From: Litorivicinus sp.
GTDB lineage: Bacteria; Pseudomonadota; Gammaproteobacteria; Pseudomonadales; Litorivicinaceae
Direction: 5' to 3'
DNA length: 64,000 bases
Assembly (NCBI GenBank): GCA_028339155.1
Contig: JAOLBK010000010.1
Location: 1 to 64,000, forward strand
Shown here: in pieces, positions 17,249 to 25,671 of the stretch
Layout of the letters: each line of letters begins with the position of its first letter
Numbering within the stretch: the stretch's first letter is position 1
The notes under the pieces: model-generated
What the model was told of the DNA's origin: nothing
Seen by the model: the letters and a program-made list of their open reading frames with translations, nothing else
Databases searched by the model: none
Position numbers and translations under genes: made by a program

Positions 17249-17824
17249 ATGTTTGTAGATCCAACAGAGCGGGCGCGCTCTAAAAATGAATCGCTAGATG
17301 CTGACTTTTACAAGCAAGCATTAGAAGCTTCAAAAGAGTTTCGTGAAGAGTATGTGAAGCGAAAAAATATTGTGAAATCCAATGAAATGCCAATGGAGCG
17401 TTCAGCGGATGGATTAATAAAGCATATTATTCGTGAAGAGATGGACACCAAAGAATGCTGTCTTGATTTGTACATGCAGTTTATTGCTTCGGGTAAAGCG
17501 ACTGGTACCAGTCGTCATATATCTGAAGAGGTTGCTTTCGTGATCGAGGGTGAGGGTTACGATCATCACTTTGATGTTAATTTCCATTGCGCTGATGAGT
17601 TCATTTGGGAATGGGAAACGACGCCAAAGGTGTTTGAGTGGAAGGCCGGTGATTTTATCTACATCCCCCCTTACTGCGCACACAAGCGGTTTAACACGTC
17701 TGACAGCGAAGCTCGGATCGTTGTCATGAATAGTCGTATGACTAGGTTAATGGGCTTTGATTGGTTTGATCAACTAGAGCCAGCCGAAGGATTCGAAGAG
17801 TATTGGGTACCGCCCAAAGATTAG
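17249..17824 (+). CDS. Single-domain cupin protein (second of pair)
   Basis: A 191-aa cupin from ATG 17249; GAGAGGGCGAG lies at good spacing. A TTG at 17234 overlapping the previous stop (TTGA) would extend it by five residues. TSRHISEEVAFVIEGEG near residue 95 carries His and Glu ligands, and CAHKRFN near 140 gives another His. The N-terminal 60 residues are helical. Like its neighbour it ends in a Y-x-VPP motif. The pair resembles the two halves of the 369-aa bicupin at 37079, and may form a heterodimer equivalent to it (inference). The cistron is closed by the terminator at 17837. Confidence 0.78.
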   Translation: MFVDPTERARSKNESLDADFYKQALEASKEFREEYVKRKNIVKSNEMPMERSADGLIKHIIREEMDTKECCLDLYMQFIASGKATGTSRHISEEVAFVIEGEGYDHHFDVNFHCADEFIWEWETTPKVFEWKAGDFIYIPPYCAHKRFNTSDSEARIVVMNSRMTRLMGFDWFDQLEPAEGFEEYWVPPKD

Positions 17825-17836
17825 GGTAAAAATAGG

Positions 17837-17870
17837 CCGCCTTCTCTGCTTGTTTGCGAGAGGGCGGTTT
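17837..17870 (+). terminator. Rho-independent terminator (bidirectional)
   Basis: A 10-bp stem (CCGCCTTCTC with GAGAGGGCGG, one G-U pair) with an 11-nt loop starts 13 bp after the cupin stop. TTT follows on the plus strand and a longer T-run (CCTATTTTTACCC) on the minus strand, so it can also end the leftward small gene at 17893. Confidence 0.75.
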
Positions 17871-17892
17871 GCTGAAAAAGGCCCGTTTGACT

Positions 17893-18069
17893 CTACGAGT
17901 ACTGGTTAAGAACTTTCACTGTTTTTTCAAGGCGAGTTTCCGGATCGCTTTCACTATCAAACGTATCTCTCAAATCCATTGCTAACTGAATTGTTTTGGA
18001 CATTGTTGCGAACCAACTTTTCTGGTGTCCGAACAGGCCTGCAGTGATTGGTGCTACAAATACGCTCAT
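17893..18069 (-). CDS. 58-aa small protein of unknown function
   Basis: ATG at 18067-18069 is preceded by AAAGGACGG at ideal spacing, and the frame closes with TAG at 17893-17895. The product begins MSVFVAPITAGLFGHQKSW and ends VLNQYS. It is charged and helical in its second half (MDLRDTFDSESDPETRLEKT), with no signal peptide. It lies downstream of the decarboxylase-like gene on the same strand and upstream of a terminator, as the last member of the tauE-marR-SDR-decarboxylase unit. I recognise no family. The ribosome site and operon placement argue that it is real. Confidence 0.55.
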   Translation of the reverse strand: MSVFVAPITAGLFGHQKSWFATMSKTIQLAMDLRDTFDSESDPETRLEKTVKVLNQYS

Positions 18070-18151
18070 AAATTCCGTCCTTTCAAATTAAATTCTTGGT
18101 ATTAGACTTAAGTATATGATGCGCAGCCGTAATTAGCAATAATATTGTGTA

Positions 18152-18188
18152 TATAAGGAACGCAAATGGCTTATTTATGTTCCTTATA
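18152..18188. repeat. 10-bp inverted repeat between decarboxylase and small gene
   Basis: TATAAGGAAC and GTTCCTTATA are perfect arms separated by 17 bp. It lies 19 bp past the decarboxylase-like stop and 83 bp before the small gene's start. No T-run follows on either strand, so an operator or RNA-processing hairpin is as likely as a terminator. Confidence 0.45.
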
Positions 18189-18206
18189 GTTACACTTTTT
18201 GCGTGG

Positions 18207-19196
18207 TCAGAGTGAGTATGATTCCATTGATGATGGATGAAACAATTCTGATGCATTAAGTTTTTTCGTCGAAAGCCCTTGTTCGTGGTGATAGCGAAGA
18301 AAAGTGTCTATTACGTGTTGGTTCTCAGAAAAACCATACGTCCAGAGTTCGGGGCCTAGGTTTTGCCTTACGTAATCGATTTGCTCATCCAGCATCGGCA
18401 GCGTCATTTTGCTTGCTGAGGTATCAAGAATTGCTTCTAGTGCGATTTCCCGGGCTTGCTCAAACGCTTTGTATAATGAAGCAGGCAACCATGGGTATTG
18501 TTCGACCAGAGTTTTCTTAATGCCAAGCACATGCATGATCGGGAAAATCTGGGTGTCGTTGTAATACTTGGCAACTTCGCCAAATGTGTCCGGGAATAAT
18601 CGCCCGTAATTACTGTTGGAATAAAAGTCTCCGGGAGGCCTTGGCCCGATCAAACCGTCTATTTCGCCGTCTTTCATTAGTTGATTAAGCGTTTTTCCTT
18701 CAGGTGCTTCCTGGTAGTCCAGCCCTTCGGGTAGTTTGACCTTAATTTTTTCAGGTCGTTTTGGGTCAAATAGACCACCGCGTATCCAATGGACGTCAGT
18801 TTGCGGGACTTGGTAGTAATCTTCCAGAATCCCTCTTACCCAGACATTCGCCGTGAGTTGATATTCGGTAACTCCGAGCGTTTTCCCTTTTAAATCGGCT
18901 GGTTGTTTAATTCCGGCATCATTTCGAATGAAGACAGCGGAATGTCTGAAGGATCTTGATAAGAAAACAGGAACCGCGATGTAGGGAAAGTCGGGATTCC
19001 CTGCGCCGACGCAATAGGAAGAAAAGGATAGTTCGCAGACATCAAATGATTGGTATCTAAAGGCCCTATAAAACATCTCTTCAGGTGAGAAAAAAAGATG
19101 GTTTGGATCAACACCCTCAATTTGCACTCGACCATCAGAAATTGGCCTGGTCCGATCATAATTACCAGTAGCGATTGTAAGATTAATTTTTGACAT
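18207..19196 (-). CDS. 4,5-dihydroxyphthalate decarboxylase-like protein (PBP2 fold)
   Basis: A 329-aa protein without signal peptide. It matches the family of Pseudomonas 4,5-dihydroxyphthalate decarboxylase (Pht5), which has the type 2 periplasmic-binding fold. Recognisable parts are TIATGNYDRTRPISDG at the N terminus, FRHSAVFIRND near 95 and DLKGKTLGV near 110. It overlaps the SDR gene by 14 bp. A paralogue lies 2.2 kb away on the plus strand (21405). It should decarboxylate a dihydroxy-dicarboxylate to protocatechuate or a similar acid, though the fold also serves as a ligand-binding protein. The annotation as an enzyme is by family. Confidence 0.82.
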   Translation of the reverse strand: MSKINLTIATGNYDRTRPISDGRVQIEGVDPNHLFFSPEEMFYRAFRYQSFDVCELSFSSYCVGAGNPDFPYIAVPVFLSRSFRHSAVFIRNDAGIKQPADLKGKTLGVTEYQLTANVWVRGILEDYYQVPQTDVHWIRGGLFDPKRPEKIKVKLPEGLDYQEAPEGKTLNQLMKDGEIDGLIGPRPPGDFYSNSNYGRLFPDTFGEVAKYYNDTQIFPIMHVLGIKKTLVEQYPWLPASLYKAFEQAREIALEAILDTSASKMTLPMLDEQIDYVRQNLGPELWTYGFSENQHVIDTFLRYHHEQGLSTKKLNASELFHPSSMESYSL

Positions 19197-19995
19197 CGTG
19201 TTTCCCTCCGTTGTCAGATTCTAAAAGTTCTATTTCCGCCCAATCCCGGATTGCAGTCACGCCATTATCTACTTTAAGATCAATGCCTTGAATCGATTGG
19301 TTGGTTGGGGATGCTAGAAACCACGCAGCCGCAGCCACTTCGTCTGGTTTTGTGATTCTGCTGACTAGTTTGCGGTTGCTCACGCTTCGTGACTGAAAAG
19401 CGGTTCGAAATAGAGGCGTTAGTCGTGTTTCAACAGATGACGGGCTAACAGAATTGTACCGAACGAGTTGCTGACTTGCCGCCATCATCTGGGTCCATGC
19501 AATCAAAATTTCTTTTGATAATTCATACGCGCGTGCTGGTGTCATGGGAGCGCTTTGGATTAGGTTTTGAAGGTCTGTACTGGTATTGCATTTCAGATAG
19601 CTGCGGATCTCTCGGTAGTTACTCTTCCAGCCCGCGCCCGCCCGCGAAGCGATCGTTGTGACTGAACTGTTCGGAGATAATTTTTCGTTCAGTCTCGTGG
19701 TGAGTAGCTTAGTACCAAGCCAGTTGATATTTAATATGTCTAGCTGGTTGTCGTTTTGAGGTGCGATTCCAGCACAATTGATGAGTCCGTTAATTGACTT
19801 GGGAAGTGACTCGGCCGCTTTTTCTATGGAGTCTACGTCCATTAGATCTAGGTAAATAAAACGTTCGGAGTCCATTGATTGCCTATCCATCATGAATACT
19901 TGATGCCCATGCGACTCGATCAGTTGGTGGATCGCCATGCCTATTCCGTTTGCTGCGCCGGTGACGACAAAATTGAGAGCTTTAGTCTGTTTCAT
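19183..19995 (-). CDS. Short-chain dehydrogenase/reductase (SDR)
   Basis: A 270-aa SDR. TGAANGIGMAIHQL near the N terminus is the cofactor loop, INCAGIAP the NNAG equivalent, and YELSK the YxxxK catalytic pair; the Ser of the triad is probably in TIASRAGAG. This layout resembles coniferyl-alcohol- and 3-alpha-hydroxysteroid-type dehydrogenases. It overlaps marR upstream by 4 bp and the decarboxylase-like gene by 14 bp, so all three are one operon. A cis-dihydrodiol or alcohol dehydrogenation between the Rieske oxygenase and decarboxylase steps is a fitting role, by inference. Confidence 0.88.
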   Translation of the reverse strand: MKQTKALNFVVTGAANGIGMAIHQLIESHGHQVFMMDRQSMDSERFIYLDLMDVDSIEKAAESLPKSINGLINCAGIAPQNDNQLDILNINWLGTKLLTTRLNEKLSPNSSVTTIASRAGAGWKSNYREIRSYLKCNTSTDLQNLIQSAPMTPARAYELSKEILIAWTQMMAASQQLVRYNSVSPSSVETRLTPLFRTAFQSRSVSNRKLVSRITKPDEVAAAAWFLASPTNQSIQGIDLKVDNGVTAIRDWAEIELLESDNGGKHDVKN

Positions 19996-20453
19996 TGGTC
20001 ATCCGTGTGTAAGCTATGGCTCAATTTCCCGAGAAGATTGCGGAGCTGCTCGGTTTCCGTGTCTGAAAAGTTCTGTAGAGCCTTGTTATTGACTGCTTTT
20101 GCGAGAGGAATAAGGACGGATTCTAGTTTTTTTCCTTTTGGGGTGAGTGTCACAATCATCTTCCTTCGATCCCCCACATCTCTTTGTCTTTGCACCAATT
20201 CGAGACTTTCCATGCCTGCTAGTGCTGTAAACGTGGTGGACTCTTTCATTCCAACCGCCATCGCCAGTTCGCGCTGAGTAATGCCGTCTTGTTCCCACAA
20301 TACTCGAAGAAAGTGGTACTGCCCGAGTAGAATTCCGTACGGAGCAATGTCCTTTTGAAGCGTTCGACTGAACTGCCTGGTCAAATCGCGGATTAGATAA
20401 GCGATTGATTGTTCTGTTGAAAATTTCGAATTTTTCCTCGATTTTTGAGTCAT
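19992..20453 (-). CDS. MarR-family transcriptional regulator
   Basis: A 153-aa winged-helix protein. RELAMAVGMKESTTFTALAGM forms the recognition helix region and DRRKMIVTLTPKGKK the wing that defines MarR proteins. It is placed inside an operon for an aromatic pathway (tauE upstream, SDR and decarboxylase downstream), the usual setting for a repressor released by a phenolic acid. Four copies of TTAGRTNNCTAA in the window, one ahead of the operon at 21332, are candidate binding sites. Direct linkage of this protein to those sites is inference. Confidence 0.92.
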   Translation of the reverse strand: MTQKSRKNSKFSTEQSIAYLIRDLTRQFSRTLQKDIAPYGILLGQYHFLRVLWEQDGITQRELAMAVGMKESTTFTALAGMESLELVQRQRDVGDRRKMIVTLTPKGKKLESVLIPLAKAVNNKALQNFSDTETEQLRNLLGKLSHSLHTDDQ

Positions 20454-20484
20454 GCTAATTCTGCGTCAGATTTCATAAGTGTCT

Positions 20485-21255
20485 TCAAAATAAGTTGATT
20501 GCTGATTGGTAGATTAATGACAGGGCAACAGACCCAAGTGTCAGCATAACCGCTCGTTCGAATAGGTTCTCGGAAATTACTGAGCGCAGGCGTTCACCAT
20601 AGTAAACGCCTGTCAGCATTGGAAGGCAGATTGCTGCAGACCCAGCAAGTTGTTGCCAAGTGAACGCGTCTAGTACGGCCAGCCCCCCGTACATGGGTAT
20701 AAAGCCTCCGAGATAGAGAAAGGCAATCACTCTTACGAAGTCATCTTTTTTTAAGTTCTCGAGAGACGATAAATACAGCACTAAAAGTGGTCCCACAAAG
20801 GATGTCGTTCCTCCGACAAAGCCAGCCACTAAGCCGCCAAATGGCCCGAAGTAACCTTCCTGAGCAGATGGGATACGGAGTTTTAGCTTGAAAATGCGTA
20901 GGCAAACATTGCAAATAACGATTAGACCTAAGCCCAGTTTTAATAGGTCAGTATTAGCAGATACTAGTATTTGAACTCCGATAACAACGCCAGCAATTTG
21001 AAACAGCCCAAGAGGCCAAAATCGAGAGAAGTATTGTTTAAATGGCTTGTTTAATTTTGCCTGATAAATATTCGAAAATAGAACGGGAACTGCCATCAGG
21101 GGAATTACTGCAAGCAGCGGCATGAAGAGGGCGAGCAGCGGTGTTGCAAAGATTGGCATACCGAAGCCGAGAAATCCTTTAATCATTCCCCCAATAAAAA
21201 CGATCAGAGCAATAATGAGTAATGATTCTGTAGAGAGTGCAAATATTTCAGGCAT
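20485..21255 (-). CDS. TauE/SafE-family membrane permease
   Basis: A 256-aa membrane protein with about seven to eight helices and the family signatures GMIKGFLGFGMPIFATPLL near the N terminus and AGFVGGTTSFVGPLLVLYL in the middle. TauE/SafE proteins export sulfite, sulfoacetate or other organic anions. It is the first gene of the leftward unit with marR, SDR and the decarboxylase-like gene. The sequence before ATG is A-rich with no clear Shine-Dalgarno. A second member is at 45947. In this context it may move an aromatic acid or pathway by-product. Confidence 0.87.
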   Translation of the reverse strand: MPEIFALSTESLLIIALIVFIGGMIKGFLGFGMPIFATPLLALFMPLLAVIPLMAVPVLFSNIYQAKLNKPFKQYFSRFWPLGLFQIAGVVIGVQILVSANTDLLKLGLGLIVICNVCLRIFKLKLRIPSAQEGYFGPFGGLVAGFVGGTTSFVGPLLVLYLSSLENLKKDDFVRVIAFLYLGGFIPMYGGLAVLDAFTWQQLAGSAAICLPMLTGVYYGERLRSVISENLFERAVMLTLGSVALSLIYQSAINLF

Positions 21256-21331
21256 TTTTTTTGCTTTTTATATAAGTTTGAACTGAGTGCCTGACAACTT
21301 TGCCCGCAACCAAAAGAATTCATGTTGACGA

Positions 21332-21346
21332 TTAGATACCTAAGTA
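21332..21346. promoter_or_regulatory. Candidate operator TTAG-N4-CTAA, copy 2
   Basis: TTAGATACCTAAGTA lies in the divergent region between tauE (starts 21255) and the decarboxylase-like gene (starts 21405). It is flanked by TTGACG (21325) and CGTCAA (21351), a further outer inverted repeat. This site faces the operon that encodes the MarR protein, so autoregulation is likely if MarR is the ligand. Confidence 0.55.
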
Positions 21347-21404
21347 GTAGCGTCAAGCAAGTGATTAATCTGCAAAACAAAAAATATAATTCGCAAGGAC
21401 AAGT

Positions 21405-22391
21405 ATGTTAGATCTCACCTTCGCGTGTCATGACTATGACCACGTCAGAGATATTTTTAGCCCAGACGTGGTTACCGAGGGCATTCGACTCAATCAATTA
21501 AAGCTTCAAGTGGAAGAAATTTTTTTCCGTTTTATAAAGTTTGGTGAGTTTGAGATTTCGGAACATTCTTTTGCCAAATACGTCAGTTTAAAATCAAAGG
21601 GATTGGCAAAAGGAACCGCTATTCCTGTATTTCCTTCGCGAGTATTTCGCCATTCAGCGATTTATGTGCGTTCTGATTCGCCTATTAAATCGCCCTCAGA
21701 TCTGGAAGGGAAACGTATCGGGATTCCTGAATGGGGGCAAACTGCAGGTGTTTACGTGCGCGGAGCATTGGCAGACCAGTTCGGCGTCGATCTGGGCTCG
21801 ATTGAATGGATTCAGTCCGGAGTACACCAGCCAGGGCGCGCTGAAAAAGTAAAATTCAATCTTCCTGATTGGGCCAACGTGACACCCAATACTGAAAAAA
21901 ATCTTAATGAATTATTGCTTAGTGGTGCGGTTGATGCGGTCATTACAGCGCATCCAATTCAGTCTTTCAAAGACGGTGATTCAAGAGTCAAGCGAATGTT
22001 CGAAGATCCTCGGGAAATTGAGATGGAGTATTTTGATTTGACGGGCTGCTTTCCAATTATGCATACCATCGTAATCCGAAATGACATCCTTGAGAGCGCT
22101 CCTTGGGTCGCTCAAACCGTGTTCAAAGGTCTGGATCAGGCACGACAACGGTGCGTTAATCGGTTGCGTGATGCGACGGCCTCAGCCGTGCCGATGCCAT
22201 GGATATTTGCCGCGTTACAGGATTCGAAGAAATTGTACGGTGAGCATGACTTTTGGTCGTACGGAATTGAAGCGAATCGTGCGACCCTGGAAACCTTCGC
22301 TCGCTACTGTTATCAGCAGGGCGTCGCTGATCGTTTGATGGGCCCGGAAGACCTTTTTTTCCCAAACACTTTTGAATCTTTTAAGGTTTAA
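21405..22391 (+). CDS. 4,5-dihydroxyphthalate decarboxylase-like protein, second copy
   Basis: A 328-aa paralogue of the protein at 18207. Shared features are FRHSAIYVRSD near residue 85, DLEGKRIGIPEW near 105 and the VYVRGAL segment; identity is clear but not high. No signal peptide is seen, so it is cytosolic. It starts a plus-strand operon with the fused TRAP permease (2 bp downstream) and the TAXI binding protein. Since TAXI systems already have their own binding protein, this copy is more likely enzymatic. Its divergence from the neighbour suggests a related but different substrate. Confidence 0.82.
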   Translation: MLDLTFACHDYDHVRDIFSPDVVTEGIRLNQLKLQVEEIFFRFIKFGEFEISEHSFAKYVSLKSKGLAKGTAIPVFPSRVFRHSAIYVRSDSPIKSPSDLEGKRIGIPEWGQTAGVYVRGALADQFGVDLGSIEWIQSGVHQPGRAEKVKFNLPDWANVTPNTEKNLNELLLSGAVDAVITAHPIQSFKDGDSRVKRMFEDPREIEMEYFDLTGCFPIMHTIVIRNDILESAPWVAQTVFKGLDQARQRCVNRLRDATASAVPMPWIFAALQDSKKLYGEHDFWSYGIEANRATLETFARYCYQQGVADRLMGPEDLFFPNTFESFKV

Positions 22392-22393
22392 TC

Positions 22394-24322
22394 ATGAATT
22401 TAGGTGGTTTATTTAGCTCTGGAGTTTCCAGAAATCCGACTGGCTTGGTTGGTTATTTACTAACTGGTTACGGCGCATTATTTATGGCTTGGTCGGTGTA
22501 TGCGGCCGTGTTCGCAAAACTTGATGCATTAGTTTTGGTCACGTTATTTTTATCTTTTATGCTGGTCTTGGTGTTTTCGACGATCTCCGCAAGCTCGGTT
22601 AGGTCGGATGACAACACGGAGACGGTGGCAGTAATCGATTACCTTTTGATCGCTTTGAGTATCTCTTGTGGTGTTTATTTTGGAATTAATTCTGAAGCAA
22701 TTGCGACCCGAATTACGTTACTTGATCCACTGACTCAATACGATGTTGGATTTGCTTCTTTGCTGATTGTTTTGTGCTTGGAAGTTTGTCGTCGGACTGT
22801 CGGATTAATGCTGACTGTAATTGTCGCTTTATTCATGGCTTACAACCTGTATGGCCACGTACTGCCGAACCCGTTTTCACATGGGTACATTAGTTACGAG
22901 CATTTTTTAGACATTATGATCTTTACGACTGATGGTCTATTCGGCACGCCACTTCGAGTCGCAGCTACTTATGTGTTGCTGTTCGTTTTGTTTGGTACGT
23001 TTCTCGCTAATGCTGGAGGTGGTGAATTCTTCAATGATTTGGCGGCATCGGTCGCGGGTGCAAAGGTCGGTGGACCTGCTAAAATTGCTGTTGTTTCTTC
23101 GGGCCTTTATGGAACGATCTCAGGCAGTCCGACGTCCGATGTAGTCACCACAGGATCGATCACGATTCCGATGATGAAGAAGATTGGTTATCCGGCTGTT
23201 GTTGCTGGTGGTGTTGAGGTTGCTGCGTCAACGGGTGGTAGTATTTTGCCTCCAGTTATGGGGTCTGCTGCTTTTATTATGGCTGAATACACTGGAATCC
23301 CGTACCTCGATATTGTGATTGCGTCCACGATTCCGGCTCTACTTTATTATTTTTCGGTCTATTCCCAAGTCCACTTTACATCGGTTCGACTGGGTCTGAA
23401 GGGGCTTGACAAGGACGCGGTACCACCACTTAGTCAGACATTAAAAAATGGGGGTTTATTTTTAATACCCCTGGGGGCAATCGTGTGGGCCCTTATAGAA
23501 GGCTATAGCCCAACTTTTGTTGCATTGTTCGGTGCAGTTGGCGTCATTGGAATTTCGTTTTTGAGAGCATCGACGCGTATGTCGGCTCGGGATGTTGTTA
23601 ATACTTTGTCTGAAACGGCCCGTAGAATGGCTCCGGTTGTGGGTGCTTGTACTGCAGCGGGATTCGTTATTGGTGGAATTACCATGACTGGATTAGCTGC
23701 AAAGCTGTCTGCGCTTGTATTTTTAATGACGGGGAATATGGTTTGGTTGACCCTTGTCGTTGCAGCGATTATGACAATAATTCTTGGTATGGGTATGCCA
23801 ACCGTTAGCTCCTATATTCTAGCTGCAGTTCTGATTGGTCCATTGCTGATCAAACTGGGTATTCCTGAAATGTCTGCGCATTTATTTCTTCTGTATTACG
23901 CGGTTCTTAGTGCGATTACACCGCCGGTTGCGGTTGCTGCTTTTGCGGCGGCGTCGATTGCCAATGCTAATCCAATGCAGATCTCATTTAAGGGCGTCCA
24001 GTTTGCGATCGGCGCATTCCTTTTACCGTTCTTTTTTATTCTTGATGCCGGTTTGTTGGGTGAAGGCTCGGTGATCGATGTTGTTTGGGCCACTGTTCGG
24101 GCAGCACTTGCATTTTTGATTATATCGATGGCTGTTGCGGGATGTTTTGTTCGGGCCTTGAGTGCGATTCAGCGTATTACTTGTTTGATCGTGGTGTTCG
24201 CAATTTTGGCGCCCATTATTTGGGTCCAAGTACTAGGATTTATCGCGGGAATACTGGGTTTGTTTTTACTCAACCGTGAGCAGCGTAAGAGTATCGAGTA
24301 CGAGAGTGTAACGGGGCATTAG
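22394..24322 (+). CDS. TAXI-TRAP transporter fused permease (DctQM)
   Basis: A 642-aa multi-spanning protein. An N-terminal part of about 200 residues corresponds to the small DctQ subunit, followed by the large DctM domain with GLYGTISGSPTSDVVTTGS and GMPTVSSYILAAVL. These blocks are typical of TRAP permeases that work with TAXI-type binding proteins. It begins 2 bp after the decarboxylase-like gene and precedes the TAXI binding protein by 25 bp. The transporter imports an organic acid using a sodium or proton gradient. Roughly sixteen hydrophobic segments are visible by eye. Confidence 0.93.
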   Translation: MNLGGLFSSGVSRNPTGLVGYLLTGYGALFMAWSVYAAVFAKLDALVLVTLFLSFMLVLVFSTISASSVRSDDNTETVAVIDYLLIALSISCGVYFGINSEAIATRITLLDPLTQYDVGFASLLIVLCLEVCRRTVGLMLTVIVALFMAYNLYGHVLPNPFSHGYISYEHFLDIMIFTTDGLFGTPLRVAATYVLLFVLFGTFLANAGGGEFFNDLAASVAGAKVGGPAKIAVVSSGLYGTISGSPTSDVVTTGSITIPMMKKIGYPAVVAGGVEVAASTGGSILPPVMGSAAFIMAEYTGIPYLDIVIASTIPALLYYFSVYSQVHFTSVRLGLKGLDKDAVPPLSQTLKNGGLFLIPLGAIVWALIEGYSPTFVALFGAVGVIGISFLRASTRMSARDVVNTLSETARRMAPVVGACTAAGFVIGGITMTGLAAKLSALVFLMTGNMVWLTLVVAAIMTIILGMGMPTVSSYILAAVLIGPLLIKLGIPEMSAHLFLLYYAVLSAITPPVAVAAFAAASIANANPMQISFKGVQFAIGAFLLPFFFILDAGLLGEGSVIDVVWATVRAALAFLIISMAVAGCFVRALSAIQRITCLIVVFAILAPIIWVQVLGFIAGILGLFLLNREQRKSIEYESVTGH

Positions 24323-24347
24323 GCCTTATAAAAAAGAGGGTAAATTC

Positions 24348-25340
24348 ATGATAAATATAAGTAAATCATTTAAGTCGGCCGTTTTTGGTTTGACCGTTGC
24401 GGTCTGTGCTAGCACGGCTATCGCGCAAGACGGTTATGTAATGGCTGGTGCAAGTCCTGGTGGCTTGTGGTCGTTGTTGGGTGCGGGTGTTGATAAGGCG
24501 ATGCGTGCGAGTCACCCAGAAGCAACTGTCACCTACCAAACCTCTGGCGGTGGTTTTGCTAACGCAGTGCAGGTCTCTTCAAAGAAGGTTGATTTTGGTC
24601 TCATGCATGATGCGGAAGCAAAGATTGCTGCCACAGGTGGTGCCCCTTTCAAGTCACCGATTAAAGATATTCGTGCATTGGCGGTGATGTATAACTTTGC
24701 CGCGTTTCATCCGATGATTACTAAAGATTTTGCGGATAAGTACGGGGTTAATAGTTTTGAAGACCTCGCGGCCAAAAAGCCACCAGTCCGATTGATACTG
24801 AACAAGCGAGGAAATATCGCGCACAACCAGGCGGTCGAGGTGTTGGCAGCCTACGGCATTAGCCTAGACGATATTAAGGCTTGGGGTGGAAGCATCCAGT
24901 ACTCAGGGTCGAAAGGATCTGTTGAATTGATGAAAAATCGGCAAGCGGATTTTGTGGCGAACAACATCTTTGTAGGCCATTCCTCAATCCGTGAAGTGCT
25001 GAATTCGATGCCAATGGTACTGCTTCCTCTGACGCAAGCCATTAGAGATAAGGTCAGTGGTTCGATGGGTACTGGTCAAATGACTATCCCAGCGAAGGCG
25101 TACGATATCTTAAAAGGTGATCTTCCAACCTTGGCTTTGACAGCTATGTTAGTCGTTCATGCGGACACGTCAGATGCTGAGGTGTACAAAATAACAAAGG
25201 CATTGGTTAAGAATGTTGGTGAGATTCAGAGTGCTCACAAAGCAATGCGTTCGCTAAATCCTGCGATGATGGTGAAACAGAATGCGATTGCGTTTCACCC
25301 AGGCGCAGTTAAGGCATACAAAGAAGCTGGGTTAATGTAA
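24348..25340 (+). CDS. TAXI-family TRAP solute-binding protein
   Basis: A 330-aa periplasmic binding protein. A signal peptide covers about residues 1-26, ending in STAIAQ. GASPGGLWSLLGAGV and TYQTSGGGFANAVQV are the characteristic N-terminal ligand-site blocks. It follows the fused permease in the same operon. The last ~25 codons are duplicated in decayed form about 406 bp downstream (copy 2, 25672). A strong bidirectional hairpin follows at 25352. The ligand is probably an aromatic or dicarboxylic acid related to the decarboxylase next door, by context. Confidence 0.92.
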   Translation: MINISKSFKSAVFGLTVAVCASTAIAQDGYVMAGASPGGLWSLLGAGVDKAMRASHPEATVTYQTSGGGFANAVQVSSKKVDFGLMHDAEAKIAATGGAPFKSPIKDIRALAVMYNFAAFHPMITKDFADKYGVNSFEDLAAKKPPVRLILNKRGNIAHNQAVEVLAAYGISLDDIKAWGGSIQYSGSKGSVELMKNRQADFVANNIFVGHSSIREVLNSMPMVLLPLTQAIRDKVSGSMGTGQMTIPAKAYDILKGDLPTLALTAMLVVHADTSDAEVYKITKALVKNVGEIQSAHKAMRSLNPAMMVKQNAIAFHPGAVKAYKEAGLM

Positions 25341-25351
25341 CTCGTTTTGGA

Positions 25352-25390
25352 GCCTCTCTAAGCTCTCAGTAGCTTAGAGAGGCTCATTTT
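25352..25390. terminator. Bidirectional rho-independent terminator
   Basis: A perfect 13-bp stem (25352-25364 with 25371-25383) and 6-nt loop lie 11 bp after the TAXI stop. TCATTTT follows on the plus strand and TCCAAAACGAG on the minus strand. A degenerate second copy is at 25757-25790 within copy 2 of the duplication. Confidence 0.75.
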
Positions 25391-25590
25391 CTGCTACCTG
25401 CGTCACCAACCAATGTGCAGTTATTATGTTCTTTGCTGTACACGCCTTCATCTGACCGAATCCAAATGTGGCGTATTGATTCTGATCCCATCCCAGTTAA
25501 TGAATTTCTGGCGAAAACAGTGTTCGCCACATCCATCATTAATTTCTGAATGTTAAATCCCATTATATGAAGTGCACAACTTGTCATGGC
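25384..25590 (-). pseudogene. Relic of a Rieske oxygenase C-terminus
   Basis: Reading leftward, about 55 codons align with the last residues of the oxygenase at 25800. Common residues include KLM-D-A-T, then IRS-EGV--KE. The relic has a different, longer end (GDAGSRK) and no upstream catalytic domain. The frame is still open to 25704 but the sequence beyond about 25590 is not Rieske-like. It is a leftover of an ancestral duplication and deletion, not a working gene. Confidence 0.65.
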
Positions 25591-25671
25591 GGCCAATTGG
25601 AGGCTACAGCCTGACCTAAGCTGCATTGCCGGCCGCCGTTGCAATGATTGCAGATTCATTCCTGAATTTTG

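Larger units (their letters stand above)
25266..25590. repeat. Diverged tandem duplication, copy 1
   Basis: This unit holds the tail of the TAXI gene, a terminator hairpin and a relic of a Rieske C-terminus. It matches 25672-25993 at an offset of 403-406 bp. Examples are GGCGCAGTTA at 25302 and 25708, and ACTTGTCA at 25579 and 25982. The match is imperfect with a few indels, so the event is old. Confidence 0.7.
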
